From contig BDSL01000070.1 of NCBI GenBank assembly GCA_003116995.1, forward strand, positions 62,001 through 126,000: DNA of 64,000 nt. Direction: 5' to 3'. The notes under the pieces were generated by a model. It saw only the letters and a list, made by a program, of their open reading frames with translations, had not been told where the DNA came from and did not search any database. Origin of the DNA: Yamagishiella unicocca. Taxonomy: Eukaryota > Chlorophyta > Chlorophyceae > Chlamydomonadales > Volvocaceae. Positions 24,101 through 36,100 of the stretch are shown in pieces; position 1 is the stretch's first letter; every line of letters starts with the position of its first letter. Made by a program: the position numbers and the translations under genes.

Positions 24101-27100
24101 CCGGGGCAGTGCCCGTGGCGTCGCCGTCGGCGTACGGCGTCGCCAAGACAACGACGGCGGCGCCCAAGTACGACGAGGCGGACCTCAATGATGGTGATGA
24201 TGACGACAGCATCGGCGTCGAAATTGAGGACACGGATGAAGATGCCGCCACGCCCGGGCAGCGCACAACACATGGCCCTTCCACAGCTGCCGCAGCTGGT
24301 GCCGCTGCTGGCGCCGCCGCCGTCGGCGGCGCCGCTGCCGCCACCGCCGCCGCTGCCCCTGCCGCCACCGCTGCGCCTGCCCCCCCGCCTGCCTCCAGCC
24401 CTGACAGCGACGGAGACGTGGAGGTGGTGCAGGAGCGCTCACTGGACGACGTGCTGGCGGTGAGGTCGCGGCGCTAGGGTGGCGGGCACCGCGAGGGAAA
24501 CGGGCGGCGGGGGGCGAGGAGGGCTGGGGTCCCGGGGGGATGGGGGGCGGGGATACGATTGGGGCTCAACTGGGGCTTCGCTAGTGGCCGCCTCAGCTAG
24601 CCCGGGCTGCCGCGCCGTTCCGCTGCTGCTGCGCCAGCTAGCTCGCTGTCCGGCTGCCGGGACTCCCCGCCTGGGTCACCCCGCTTGGATCCCCCCCGCC
24701 TGGATCCCCCCGCCCAACTGCTGCCGGAACAATGCTGCTGGTGGTGCATTTGCCGCTGCTGGTGGACCAATAGCCGGGGGTCCAGCCGCCAGGGGGCCTT
24801 ATTCCCTTCGTCTTCCCCACACCACACACCCCAACCCTTCACGTATTTTATTATTAATATCCTGAATTTCCCCCCCAATCCCCCAACCCCCACCCTTTGG
24901 TCCCTTAGGAGCGGCGGCGCCGTGCGCTGCTGGCAGGCGACATGATCGACCTGGCGGAGTGCGGGCCGGAGGGGGGGGACGGGGAGGCGGACGTGGAGAG
25001 GCAGCGGCTGCTGGCGCAGGCGGACGCGGAGGAGGCGGCGGAGGTGGAGGCGGCGGAGCGGCGCAGGAGGGAGGAGCGGCGGGCCAAGCTGGAGGCGGCA
25101 CTGGTGCGCTGGGGGGGTTGGTGGGCTGCAAGGTAGAAAGGGGCAATGGTGCGTTGGTGGGGTTGGTGGGCTGCGAGGTAGGGGGAGCGTGTGTGATGTG
25201 TATGGGGAAAGGGGCCCCTTGTTGTGGAAGGTAGTCTCGGGGGGGGCAGCGTGGTTTGACGCTAGGCCGCCCGGGGTGTTGCTTGTGGGTCGCAGTCGCG
25301 GCTCCGGAGCCATCTGCCCAGCTGGGGCACCTCCCTACTGAGTCCTTCATGCCTCCCTGGGGCGTGTGGCTACCCGCACTGGCACGTCACGGAATCACTC
25401 CTCGCCGATTGGAACCTCCCGAGTCAACTCCGAAGCCCTAGCCGCTCGCTTACTAAAAGCCGCGTAGCTCCTCTTGTGGGGCCACATGCCCCGATGGACG
25501 GTTAGCTGGGCGGATGCAGTACGCGTTCACGTAGCGTCCGTCGTCCCCGCTTCCTCCCCGGCACCCGGCCAATGCGCCATTCAGCCCAAAGCTAGTCACG
25601 TAACTCAGCGGCACGACTGGCGCCCCTCCCCCCCCGAGGCTATGCACCCACTACAACTCCCATGTCCAGTCAACGTTTTTTTATATTTAAAACCCCCAAC
25701 GTGTGACACACACCAACAGGCCGAGGCGCGTGCCGACGCGGCAAAGGCCCTCAGTGACGTGCAGCGGCTGGAGGCGGCGGAGGTGGCGGCGGGGGCGGCG
25801 GGGGCTGCGGGAGCAGGAGCCGCAGCCGCGGCGCCTGCCGCCGCCGCCGGCGCCGACGGTACGGCGGCGGCCCCTGCGCATCGCCGCGGCAGCTGCGACG
25901 GCGACGCAGTGAGCGGCGGGCGGGCTGAGGAGCTGGAGGACGACGTGGAGGGCGACAAGGAGAACGCGGGTGGGTGGGGGTTGCGAGGAAGACCCGTGGA
26001 TGCGAGGAAAAGCGTTTAGGACAGACGTTTCGAGACGCATGCTGGAGAACTTGGTTGAGGAAACGGAAGACGGAGGTGGGGGTGGGGGTGGGGGTGGAAG
26101 GGTAATGTGGGAATTGGCGATGGGTGGGTGTGGGGTGGGTGAGGGAGAGTTGGGTTGGGGTATAGTGAGGAGACCCGTTGTGATGAGGTAGGGGGTGCCA
26201 TGTTTGCAGGCGTGTGGCTGCCTGAGGGCCTGGCTGCTGGCTGGGTGGTGGCCAGCAGGGGAGTGCCCGGCATGCGGACAGCAAGCGCACCTCGACCCGA
26301 GGCGCGTACCGCCATGTGGGGTTGAGAGGGGCGGCAGGGCCGACTGGGGCAGCCGCCGCAGCAAGGGCATCTGCACGCGGAAGCAACGTCACCGAACTGC
26401 TGCCGGGGATGCCGCCACTGCTGCTGCCGCCACCGGTGGATGCCGTCACTGCTGCTGATGCCACTGCTGCTGCTGCCACTGCTGCTGATGCCACTGCTGC
26501 TGCTGCCACTGCTGCTGACGCCACTGCTTCTGCCGCAGGTGGCCCGTCTGCGGGGGCTGCACCCTCCGGCACCAAGCCGGCCGGTGGGGAGCGGCGACCC
26601 ACGGTACTGTCCGACAGCGAGGGCGACGAGGAGAAGGCGGCTGCGGGGGGCAAGCCGGCGGGCGGAAGCGGCAGGTGGGGGGCCGGCAGGGGGGGCGGGG
26701 ATAAGGGAGCGGCGCAGGTAGGGTAGGTTTCCTTGTGCCCGGACACATCCGGTGCCGCATGAGGAGCCCACCGTGTCTTTCGGGGGACCAGGCCCTGCGC
26801 AGCTCGCTGTGCGGTTGCACCCCGCGCTGCCCCCAGTGCTCCGGTACCCCAGCCTAAATGGGTTTGACCGGCTGTGAGACCAGCCCCGGCGTCCGGTGGC
26901 GCGGCGAGGATCCGGCTGCGTCGTATACCAGGCGCGACTACCGCCTTCGTCGCCTGCTGCGCAGCGGTTAGGGACCCGGAGATTCCGCAACCCGCCCTTC
27001 CCCTTGCGCTTTCCCGACATGCCCCTGCCCTCCCTACCTCTCTCCCTCCCTACCGCTCCCCACCTCCCTCCTCACCGTGATCCCGCCATGTGGTGCTGCA

Positions 27101-30100
27101 GACGCCGGGGGGCAGCCATCCTTGACGACGAGGAGGAGGAGGAGGAGGCGGAGGAGGCGGGCGGGGACAAGAAAGATGTCGGGAAGGAGGAAGAGGAGGA
27201 GGGGGCGGTGCGGCGGCGAGGTTCGGCGCCCAAGAATACGTCGGCGGGGAAGACCCGGAGGGCACCGTCCGGGAGCTCCGCCGCGTCGGAGCAGCCCTCA
27301 CAAGGTGGGAGGGGTGGGGGCAGATGGGGGTTGGGGGGGTGGGGTGCTAGGGGGTGAACAGCGGTTGCTGCGGCTGCGGCTGCTGTCGCGTGCTGATGCC
27401 TTGTCCCCCGTTGTGCTGGTCTACGGCAGTTGTGCACACGCCACCCATCCACCCCACGCACACGCGCACGCACCAGTCTCTGTGCCCGGCACCCTGCTGT
27501 AAGGCATCCTGCCTGCACGCTAGCTGCTGACCAACCCCCCGCCCCCTCCCCTCCCCCCCCCTCCCCTCCCCCCCTCCCCTCCCCCCCCCCACCCTACGTT
27601 TCCCTCGAACCCCCACCCTACGCCACATCACCACCCTACGCCACATCATCACCATACGCCACGTCACCACCACCGCGGACATGGTCGCTCATAAGGCGGT
27701 GGAGCCAACAAGCGCGCACGGACCAACAGCCTCTCCGCCGCAGCAGCCGCCGCCACCTTGGTTGAGGAGGTGTCTTCTCCGGTGCGCTCCTCCCGCGGTG
27801 CGGCGCAGCGGGCGGCCGCACGCATCTCCGCGACCGCGTCCGGCAAGGGCGGGGCTGCTGCTGCCAGGCCGCCCAAGGGCCCCTCCGCGCCCAAGGCCGC
27901 CAACACTGAAACAAAGTGAGTCACGCCACGAGGGCCGCTCCTCCGACTCACCGCACATGTTTTCCAACGGTCCAACCGCTAGCTGTGTGATGACGGCCCC
28001 GCATCTCGATGTAGAGCCCCGCGTCTCGATGTAGAGCCCCGCGGCCCCTCAATCAGCGACCCAGCCCACCACGTGCGTCCGTGCGTCCTGCCCTCCCCCC
28101 GCAGACCTGGGTTGAAGTCGGAGGCCCCAGCCGCCGCCAACGGGGGGGTGAAGTCGGAGCCCTCAAGCGCCGCCGCCAAGGGCCAGGGCGGCAAGGGCCA
28201 GGGCGGCAAAGCGGCGGCCAGCGGCTCCGAAGATGGTGACGTCATCGTCATCAGCGGCAGCGACTCCGAGGGGGTGAGTGACACCAACTCACGGCGGTGC
28301 GGTACGGTGCGGTGCGGTGACGGCGCTGCTTCTCGCCCGGTGGGTCGGTTCGTCTGCGGCTTAGGTCTGGTACTGGGTGGGTACGGCTCGTACGGCTCGT
28401 ACGGCATGGAGGGTTGGAGACCCTCGCGTGGGTTGCACGGGAGATCGTCCGCCCGCCTGTCCAGCTGCGGACGTCGTCGTCTTTGCTCCCACTGTGACAC
28501 TGCAACGCTACCCAAGTATAAACGAGGTCGCTGTGAAGCGCCCGCCGCCGCCACATTTCCACCTGGTGCTGTCTGTCTGCTGGCGGTGCAGGACAAGCCC
28601 AAGCCGGCCAAGGGCGGCAAGAAGGCGCCGGTTAGCGCGGCGGCGAAGGGCAAGCAGCCGCAGGGCCAGCCGGCAAAGGCAGCTGCCGCCGGCAAGGCGG
28701 GCAAGAAGGACGACAAGGCACCTCCGGCGCGAGGGAAGCCCGCGGCGGCGGCCAAGGTCGGTAAGCAGAAGCAGGTCGTCGTGGAGGAGGAGGAGGAGGA
28801 CGAGGAGGTGGAGGAGGAGGCGGACGAGGAGGAGGAGGCCGTGGATGAGGTGGTGGAGAGCGCGGGCAGTGACGAGGGCGAGGAGGGCGAGGACGAGGAG
28901 AGCGAGGAGGACGACGACACGCTGTGCGCGCACTGCGGCGGCGGCGACAAGCCCCACACCATCCTGCTGTGCGACACCTGCGACGACGGCTACCACATGC
29001 GCTGCCTGGTGCCGCCACTCAAGGTGGGGCCGCGGTGGGGCGACACAGGGCCTTGGCAGGGCGAAGCAGGGAGGGCCGCCAGGCGGTGATGCTAGCTCGC
29101 TGGTCACTGCGTCACGCGGGTCACCGGGTGGCCGGGCACGATAGCAGTTGCGGTTGCGGTTGCGGTTGCTGTGCGCACCAGACTTGTTAACAAACGCACG
29201 TAGACGTGTTGCTTCTCTCCCCCGCCCGCCTGCAGCAGTGCGGTGGGCTCCCTCTCCGGCCTGCTCCGGACCAGGGCAGGGACATGTGAACGCAGCCGCC
29301 AGGGCTGCCCGCCCCGCCTCTCTCCCACGTTTAGTGTGGTGCGCACCGCTCACCTCACTGCCCCCTGCCCCCCGCCACAGTGACGCCCCGCTGTCAGCGC
29401 CCCTCCCTCGCCGCTTCCACACTCCCCCCTTGCGTGCCTTTTCTTTCCACCCCCCCATGCAAAACCCTCACCCCTGCCCTCACCCCCCACCCCAACCCCC
29501 GCAGTCTGTGCCCAAGGGCGACTGGCACTGCCCCAAGTGCACCGCCGCCAGCAAGGGCGGCGGCAAGGGGGCGGCTGCGGCGGCACCCAGCGCCGGTGAG
29601 TGAGCCGCCCCCGACACGACAGCGCGCAACCCGCTGTCCAGGCAGTCCTTACGGCCCGCGACAAAGGCGCCAGCAGCTCCGAAACCCTGCAATAGATTTC
29701 CACGTGCCAGAGGACATGGCTGCCGTCCAGCCCGTCCATATTTGAGGGGCTACCGGACAATGTGTTATGGCGTCGTGATGTCTTCAGTACCCGGGACCCA
29801 CCTTCCCCCACTACTGTGCCCGAGCTGTGCCCGAGACGCATCTTCCCCCTCCCCGCTTCATCGCCCGTTTGAATCCCCCCCTGCTCTTCTGACTGCTCCC
29901 AGGCACCTCGGGCCAGAAGCGCAAGGCCCCTGACAGCGCCAAGAAGGGCAAGGCGGCAGCAGCTACAACTGGCGGCAGCGACGACGAGGAGGAGGAGAGC
30001 GACGCGGAGGAGGAGGACGACGACGACGTGCCCCTCGGCGGGAAGCGCCGAAAGACCGGCACCGGCGCCGGGGCGGCGGCTGCGGGCGGGGCGCCTAAAG

Positions 30101-33100
30101 GCAAGGCTGTGGCCAAGCCCAAGCCCGCAGCGGGCAAGGCCGCCGCGGGCAAGGCTGCCGCGGGCAAGGGCAAGTCTCAGGGCAAGGGCGCGGTGTCTGA
30201 GGTGGAGTCGGAGTCATCGTCGTCATCGTCGGAGGAGGAATCGTCCGAGGAAGTGGAGAGCGTGGACGACTCGGATGACGACGACTTCGTTGCAGGTGGG
30301 TGGGTGGCGCCGCAGCGAGCTCAGCTGCGGACGCACCTGAAGGAGGTGTCGGTGGGCTCCGGCAGCACCCCCCCCACCCCCGAGTACATGCATCTCAAAA
30401 CGTCTGTCCTAAATGGTTCTTCTCGCGTACACGGGTCGTCCTCGCAACCTCCCCGAGGACCAGTCGTCCAGGTACCGGCGGGCCAGGCCAAAGTTCTTTG
30501 TTCCGACAAAGGAAGAGAAGGCAAAGGGGTTGGGCTGGATTAGGTGTATGTGTGGAGTGGGGTTTGTAGGTGACCGATTGGGGTCGCTGCATCCGTTTGG
30601 GGGGCGAGCCTGCAGGAGGCCGGCGGGCGGGGACGGGGCAGCACGGATCAGCGGCAGCAGGAATCGGAAGAGGCAGCCCGCTCGACACCAGCTGGGGGGA
30701 GCCCAGGGCTAGGGCGGCTGTGCGGAGGACGCACGGACCAGCTGGGGGCACGTGGCGTGAGGGGGTTGCGGCGCACAGCTGCGAGTACCGGGGGGGGAAG
30801 TAGGAGGAGCGGCGAAGAGCGGGGTTTGAGAGCGGTTGGAACTGGCGAGGAATCGCGCTAGAAGGGGGACTGGCGGCCTGACACGTCCTGACCCGCGGGC
30901 GGTGCTGACACGTGCTGCCCCGCTCCCCCCCCCTCTCGCCTCCTGGTCGGTGCGTCCGCAGAGGCACAGCCCCGGCGAGGTGGCCGGCTGCAGCGAGGCG
31001 CGTCGGGGAAAACACAGCCGCAGCGGGGGGCCCGCAGCCGGCCGGCCCGTGGGTCGGCGGCGGCACGTCTTGGAGACGACAGCGACATGGACGACGGCGA
31101 CGTGGCGGGCGCTGGTGGCGGCGGCTTGAACGTGTTCAAGGTGCGTGAGGCCGCACCCGGGTGCGACTGCGGACCTACCGCTACGCCGTGGAAGTCGAAG
31201 CAACAAAAGGACTGCCTTTTGGCCTCGAGCCCAATTGTACCAATTACTACCAAGCGGACACATGACCCAGCAGCGAGCGACACGAAGAAGTCCTTGCCGC
31301 AGCAGCTACGTCCTCGCCCACGTCCAGCCCTCCAATCACTGCACCCTTCCCAACCCGGATTTCTTCTCGCAACCCCAGTCCCCCCCCCACACTTTCTCCG
31401 ATGCCGTCCGCACGGGCTTTCTCCCACCCGTCCTCCTGTCCAACAGTGTCCCCGCCACCTCTCTCATCTTATAACCCTTAGCTTCCCCTTTTGAAACCCT
31501 TAGCCCCCCCTTGAAACCCTTAGCCCCCCCTTTTGAAACCCTTAGCCCCCCCCTTTGAAACCCTTAGCCCCCCCCTTTGAAACCCTTAGCCCCCCCCCTT
31601 TGAAACCCTTAGCCTCCCCCTTTGAAACCCTTAGCCCCCCCCCTTTTGAAACCCTTAGCCTCCCCCTTTGAAACCCCTCTGGCCCCACCCCCCAGGTCCG
31701 CATGCAGCTGCGGGCTGCTCGGCAGCGACTGAAGGAGGCGGAGAAGAGGCTGGGCACCGCGGAAAGGGACCTGGCGGATCTGCAGCGGGCAGCGGAGGCG
31801 AACCGAAGAGTGAACGGAGGCGGCAGCGCAGCCGCAGCCGCGGCCGCCGGCAGCAGCGACAGCAGCAGCGACGACGACGACGACGACGACGACGTGCCGC
31901 TGGGTCGATCCACCCGGGGGGGCGCAGCGCCCGTCCCCGCAATCTACCGTCACGCCGTCAAGACCAAGCCGCTGGATAAGCTCCCGGGCAGCTGGAAGGC
32001 TGGAGGCGCCGCCGCCGCCGCCGGCGGCCGCGGCGGCGCCGGCGGCAGCGGCGGTGGCAGGGGCTCCAGGGGTGGCGCCGCGCAACGAGGGCGGCAGCGG
32101 GGCGAGGAGCAGGAGGAGGAAAGGTGGGGCTTATGGGTTTTAGGGCCCTGTGGGTGCAGAGCTTCGGGCGGGCTGCACTGCGGGGGTCGTGTGTTCGAGC
32201 CAGACCGGCATTCGACGTCGTGGTCGTTGTAGTTGTCGTTGTTTTTGTTGCGGCACTGGCGCACCTGTTACGAGGCACGCAGCCGCTGTCCCTGGTGGGG
32301 ACCTGCCCCCCCCCCTTCCGCATGCGCCCACAATTTTTTATCCGACGACTATGCGCCAACTGTCCTGCCCCGTCGCGTAAAACGGTTTCTACAACCACCC
32401 CCTCGGCCAGCTATCCTACCCATGTCGTGTTTATGCCCCCACCCCCCCCTGGCGCCAGGTCACCCCTCGCCGCCACACTAACTGCCCGCCCTAGCCTAGC
32501 CCAGCCTTGTCGGCAACCCAACCCACACAGCTCTCTTCCCCCCGCCTACGGGTTCCCTCCTGATACACAATGCATGCGCTTGCTTGCATCGCTGCCGGCT
32601 CGCCCCACCTCAAACCCTATTGCTTGCATCGCTGCCGGCTCGCCCCACCTCAAACCCTGTCGCTTGCTCGTGTCTCATGTGAGAAACACGCGCTTCCGCA
32701 CTACCCCTTCCCCCGGCCCCACCACACCCCCGACCCCCACCCCTCCCATGTTTTTAAACACCACCCCTCCCATGCCTGTTTGCGCTCCGCAACGACAGCA
32801 GCAGCAGCGACGGCAGCGAGAGTGTGAGTTTGGAGGACGAGGTGGAGAGCAGCGTGGCGGGCGACGACGAGGACGGCGGAGTGGAGCTGGAGGAGGAGGG
32901 CGGCGCGGGGGGCCGGGGGCGGGGGCGCGGCCAGGAGGCGGGGGGCAGTGCGCTGCCGCCGGAGCTGCGCAAGTGCAGGGCGATGCTGCTGAGGCTGCTG
33001 GACGCGCAGGAGGTGGGTGGGGGGTGGCGGCAAGGGGTGGGGGGTGGGGGCCCAGGGTGTGCAAGACCCGCCGCCCTTGTTGCTGTGTTTTGTGTCTTGG

Positions 33101-36100
33101 GTTGAGGCGGCGGGAGGTCTTGTTCCATGAGGGACACGGCGCGATCTTTCACCCGCCTCCAACCTGAGCAAGGAGGGCCTCTGTCGAGAGGTCTTCACGA
33201 GACCTCCACGGGCCCCCACGGGATCCCTGCCTCCCTACTCCACCCGCACTTTGACTGAGGACATTGCTCGTCCCCCCCCCCACTCCCCCTACCCTCCAAA
33301 CGACCGTCGACGTGTCTGCTTTTTCGACAGTGAAACCAAGTCCAGTAGCATGCGCGCGCGTCCAGCTGTCCGAAGCCTATGCACCAGTATGCACCTTCCC
33401 ACGTCGAGTAACCGGTTAATTTCTGTAACCCCTCTCCCCCCCGCCCTCCTCTCCCCTCCCCCCTAGCTGCCGCTGAACCCCCTGGACCAGCTGACGGAGC
33501 TGCTGGGCGGTGAGAGCTGTGTGGCGGAGATGACGGGGCGGAAGGTGCTGCAGGTCCGCAACGAGGAGGGGCGCATCGTGTGCAAGGTGAGACCGGGGTT
33601 CGAGGGAAACCCGTGGATGTCCGAAAAAACGTTTAAAACAGAAGTTTTGAGATGCATGCTGGAGAACTGGGTTGGGGATACGAAAGCCGAAGGTCGTAAT
33701 AGGACCTTTGGCGGCTAAGCTATATCGGCTACGGCGAGACGCACGGGAGCGAGGACCCCACGCGACGCACGTAAAGTTTTCGCAGAATCGGTTTTGGGCG
33801 CTAGTAGGAGAACTGTGGGAGTTGGGGCGCTATGGGAGAGCGGCCATCGCGGTCCGGTCCCAGTCCCGGTCCTAGTCGGAGGCCCCGGCCCGACCCGCCC
33901 GAATACCGACCAGATGTGTGAGGAAGCTGTCATTACCAGAGGAGGTCCGCGGGCGTCCAGGAGAGCAGGCCGAAGCCGCGCCGCGCCGCCATGGGGGACG
34001 CGAAAGCCCAGACGCAGGTCCCGACGCCCGCAGACAAGAACGCAACGACTAGCAAAAAACTACCAGAACAGAGGCCCAACCCAGTGGCGGAACTCACCTG
34101 GCCAGGGCCCAGAGCGGGTGGGGAAAGCGGTAGACGCGAAGCATGCGGGCAGGGGGCAGCAGAGGGCGTTAGAAACAATATCCAGGCGCTAAGCGGGTGG
34201 ACAGGGGTCAAAGCAACGAAGAGGCCCCAGCGGCGCGGCGAAAGAGGCGGAGTCAGGAAAGGTGAGGACGGATATACGGGGAGTCGGGTACGACGCGGGC
34301 TGGTACGGCGGTGTACGGCGTTGGACGGCGGAGGCCTGTACGACGGAAGGAGGAAGTGAGAAAATATGGGGCGTGAAGATGCGGGACAGGTGGCAAGGCT
34401 AGCAGACGAGGAGACGTGAGGCAGTGCGCGGTCCGGGCTGGTCGGATCCCCACAGCACTGCCACAGCGAGGACGGCGCCGCCACAATGCGACGCCGGCGG
34501 CGAGGGACTCGTGGGAGAGCGGCGGTCCAGGCGGGGGAGGGGGAGAGGGGGCTGTCGGAGGAGACAGAGTGCGAATGGCGGGTGCGCGGGTGGGCAGAGG
34601 GGCGGGGGGGGAAAGCGGAGAGAGAGGCGGCGGGAACAGTGTCCTAGGAGTGTTTCGGTCGCGGCTGGCGGGGTGTTGGGGGCGTGGAGGGGGCGGAGGG
34701 GCTGGCGTGGGATGAGGTGCGGAGGGGGGAGGGGGCGCGGAGGGAGGCCGGCGGCGGATTACAAGTGGGGGGTGCAGCGGCGGCGGGGTGCGGCGGCTGC
34801 TGTGGCTGCTGGACGCCGGGGCTGGGTGCTGCGGCTGCTGTGGCTGCTGGACGCCGGGGCTGGGGGCTGCGGCTGCTGTGGCTGCTGGACGCCGGGGCTG
34901 GGTGCTGCGGCTGCTGTTGCTGCTGGACGCCGGGGCCGGCAGGGAGGTCTGGGGCTGCTGGCTGGCCCGACGAGGTGTGGGCCCCGCCGCTGTCGGGTGC
35001 AGCGGCGGTCAGGTAGGGCGGAGCCGGAGGAGTGAGGGCGCGACGGGGCGGGGGTGGGGGTGGCCGGGGGGGGGAGGCGCGGGGGGAGGGGGAGGGTTTG
35101 GCCGTGTATTAGGAAGGGGAGGTGGGGGGGCGAAGGGGGAGGGTTTGGCCGTTTGTAACCCCGGGGGGGGTCAACTTGGGGAGGGGGGCGAGAGGTGTTG
35201 TGAGGGGTTCGAGGGAGGGGTGGGGGAGGGGCATGAAGGCAAGGGTACACGACATGGGTAGGATCGATGCCGCATTGCCTTGGTAGGGGAGGGGGGTTTC
35301 TCTAGGAGAGTCATCTGCAGGGCGGGCACATCCGGCACCTGGTGTGAGGCTGGTGGGGGGGGGAGGGAGGGCCGTAGAGGCTGGTGGGCGGACGGCCGCG
35401 CGGGCGTGACGACGCCAAGGGAGCTGCGCACCTCACCAAATAATGTTTTGTGTAAGCAGCAGTGTATAACTGCTACTGTAGTGTAATTACATCCTGGTTT
35501 TCCTTCGGGGAATGCAAATATGGTCTAGCTACAAGTTTCCGCCGCGGCTGTTCGGTTTCCATGCTGGGTCGAATGCCTCATCGCCCCCCCCCCCTCCTTT
35601 CGGAGGCCAGAGGCCCGCCGGCTTGGGTGTTTCGCCGAGCCACCACCGCCAACAACAACTCATCCGGCCCCCTATTACACCCCCTCACCGCCCCCACCCC
35701 CCTCACCGCCCCCACCCCCCTCACCGCCCCCACCCTCCTGCGCCAATTATCCTGTCCCGTTGCGTAAAACGGTGTTTTAACACCCCTCCTCCGCCCCTCC
35801 CCTCCTCCACCGGCCCCCCACCTTAGCAACGTCGCGACGACGAGGCCCAGAAGATGGTCAACATTGCCGAGAAGAACGACTTCATGGACGGCCGCAAGCT
35901 GGTGGCAATCATCAGCGACGCAGCCTCGACAGGAATCAGCCTGCAGGCGGATCGGAGGTGGGGGCCGGGGGGAGGAAGGGGGGAGTAGGTTGGGAGGGAA
36001 ACCGGGGGAGGGAGGGAAGGCGCGAAGAAACCCGTTTAAAAAGACATATGAGGGCGCGAAAAGATCGGCGAGTAGTAGGGAACACGCGTTTGAGTTTGCA

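Noticed and set aside
32124..32270. Possible tRNA-derived SINE head in intron 25
   Set aside because: A B-box-like word GTGTTCGAGCC is visible, but the A box and a 3' tail are not convincing.
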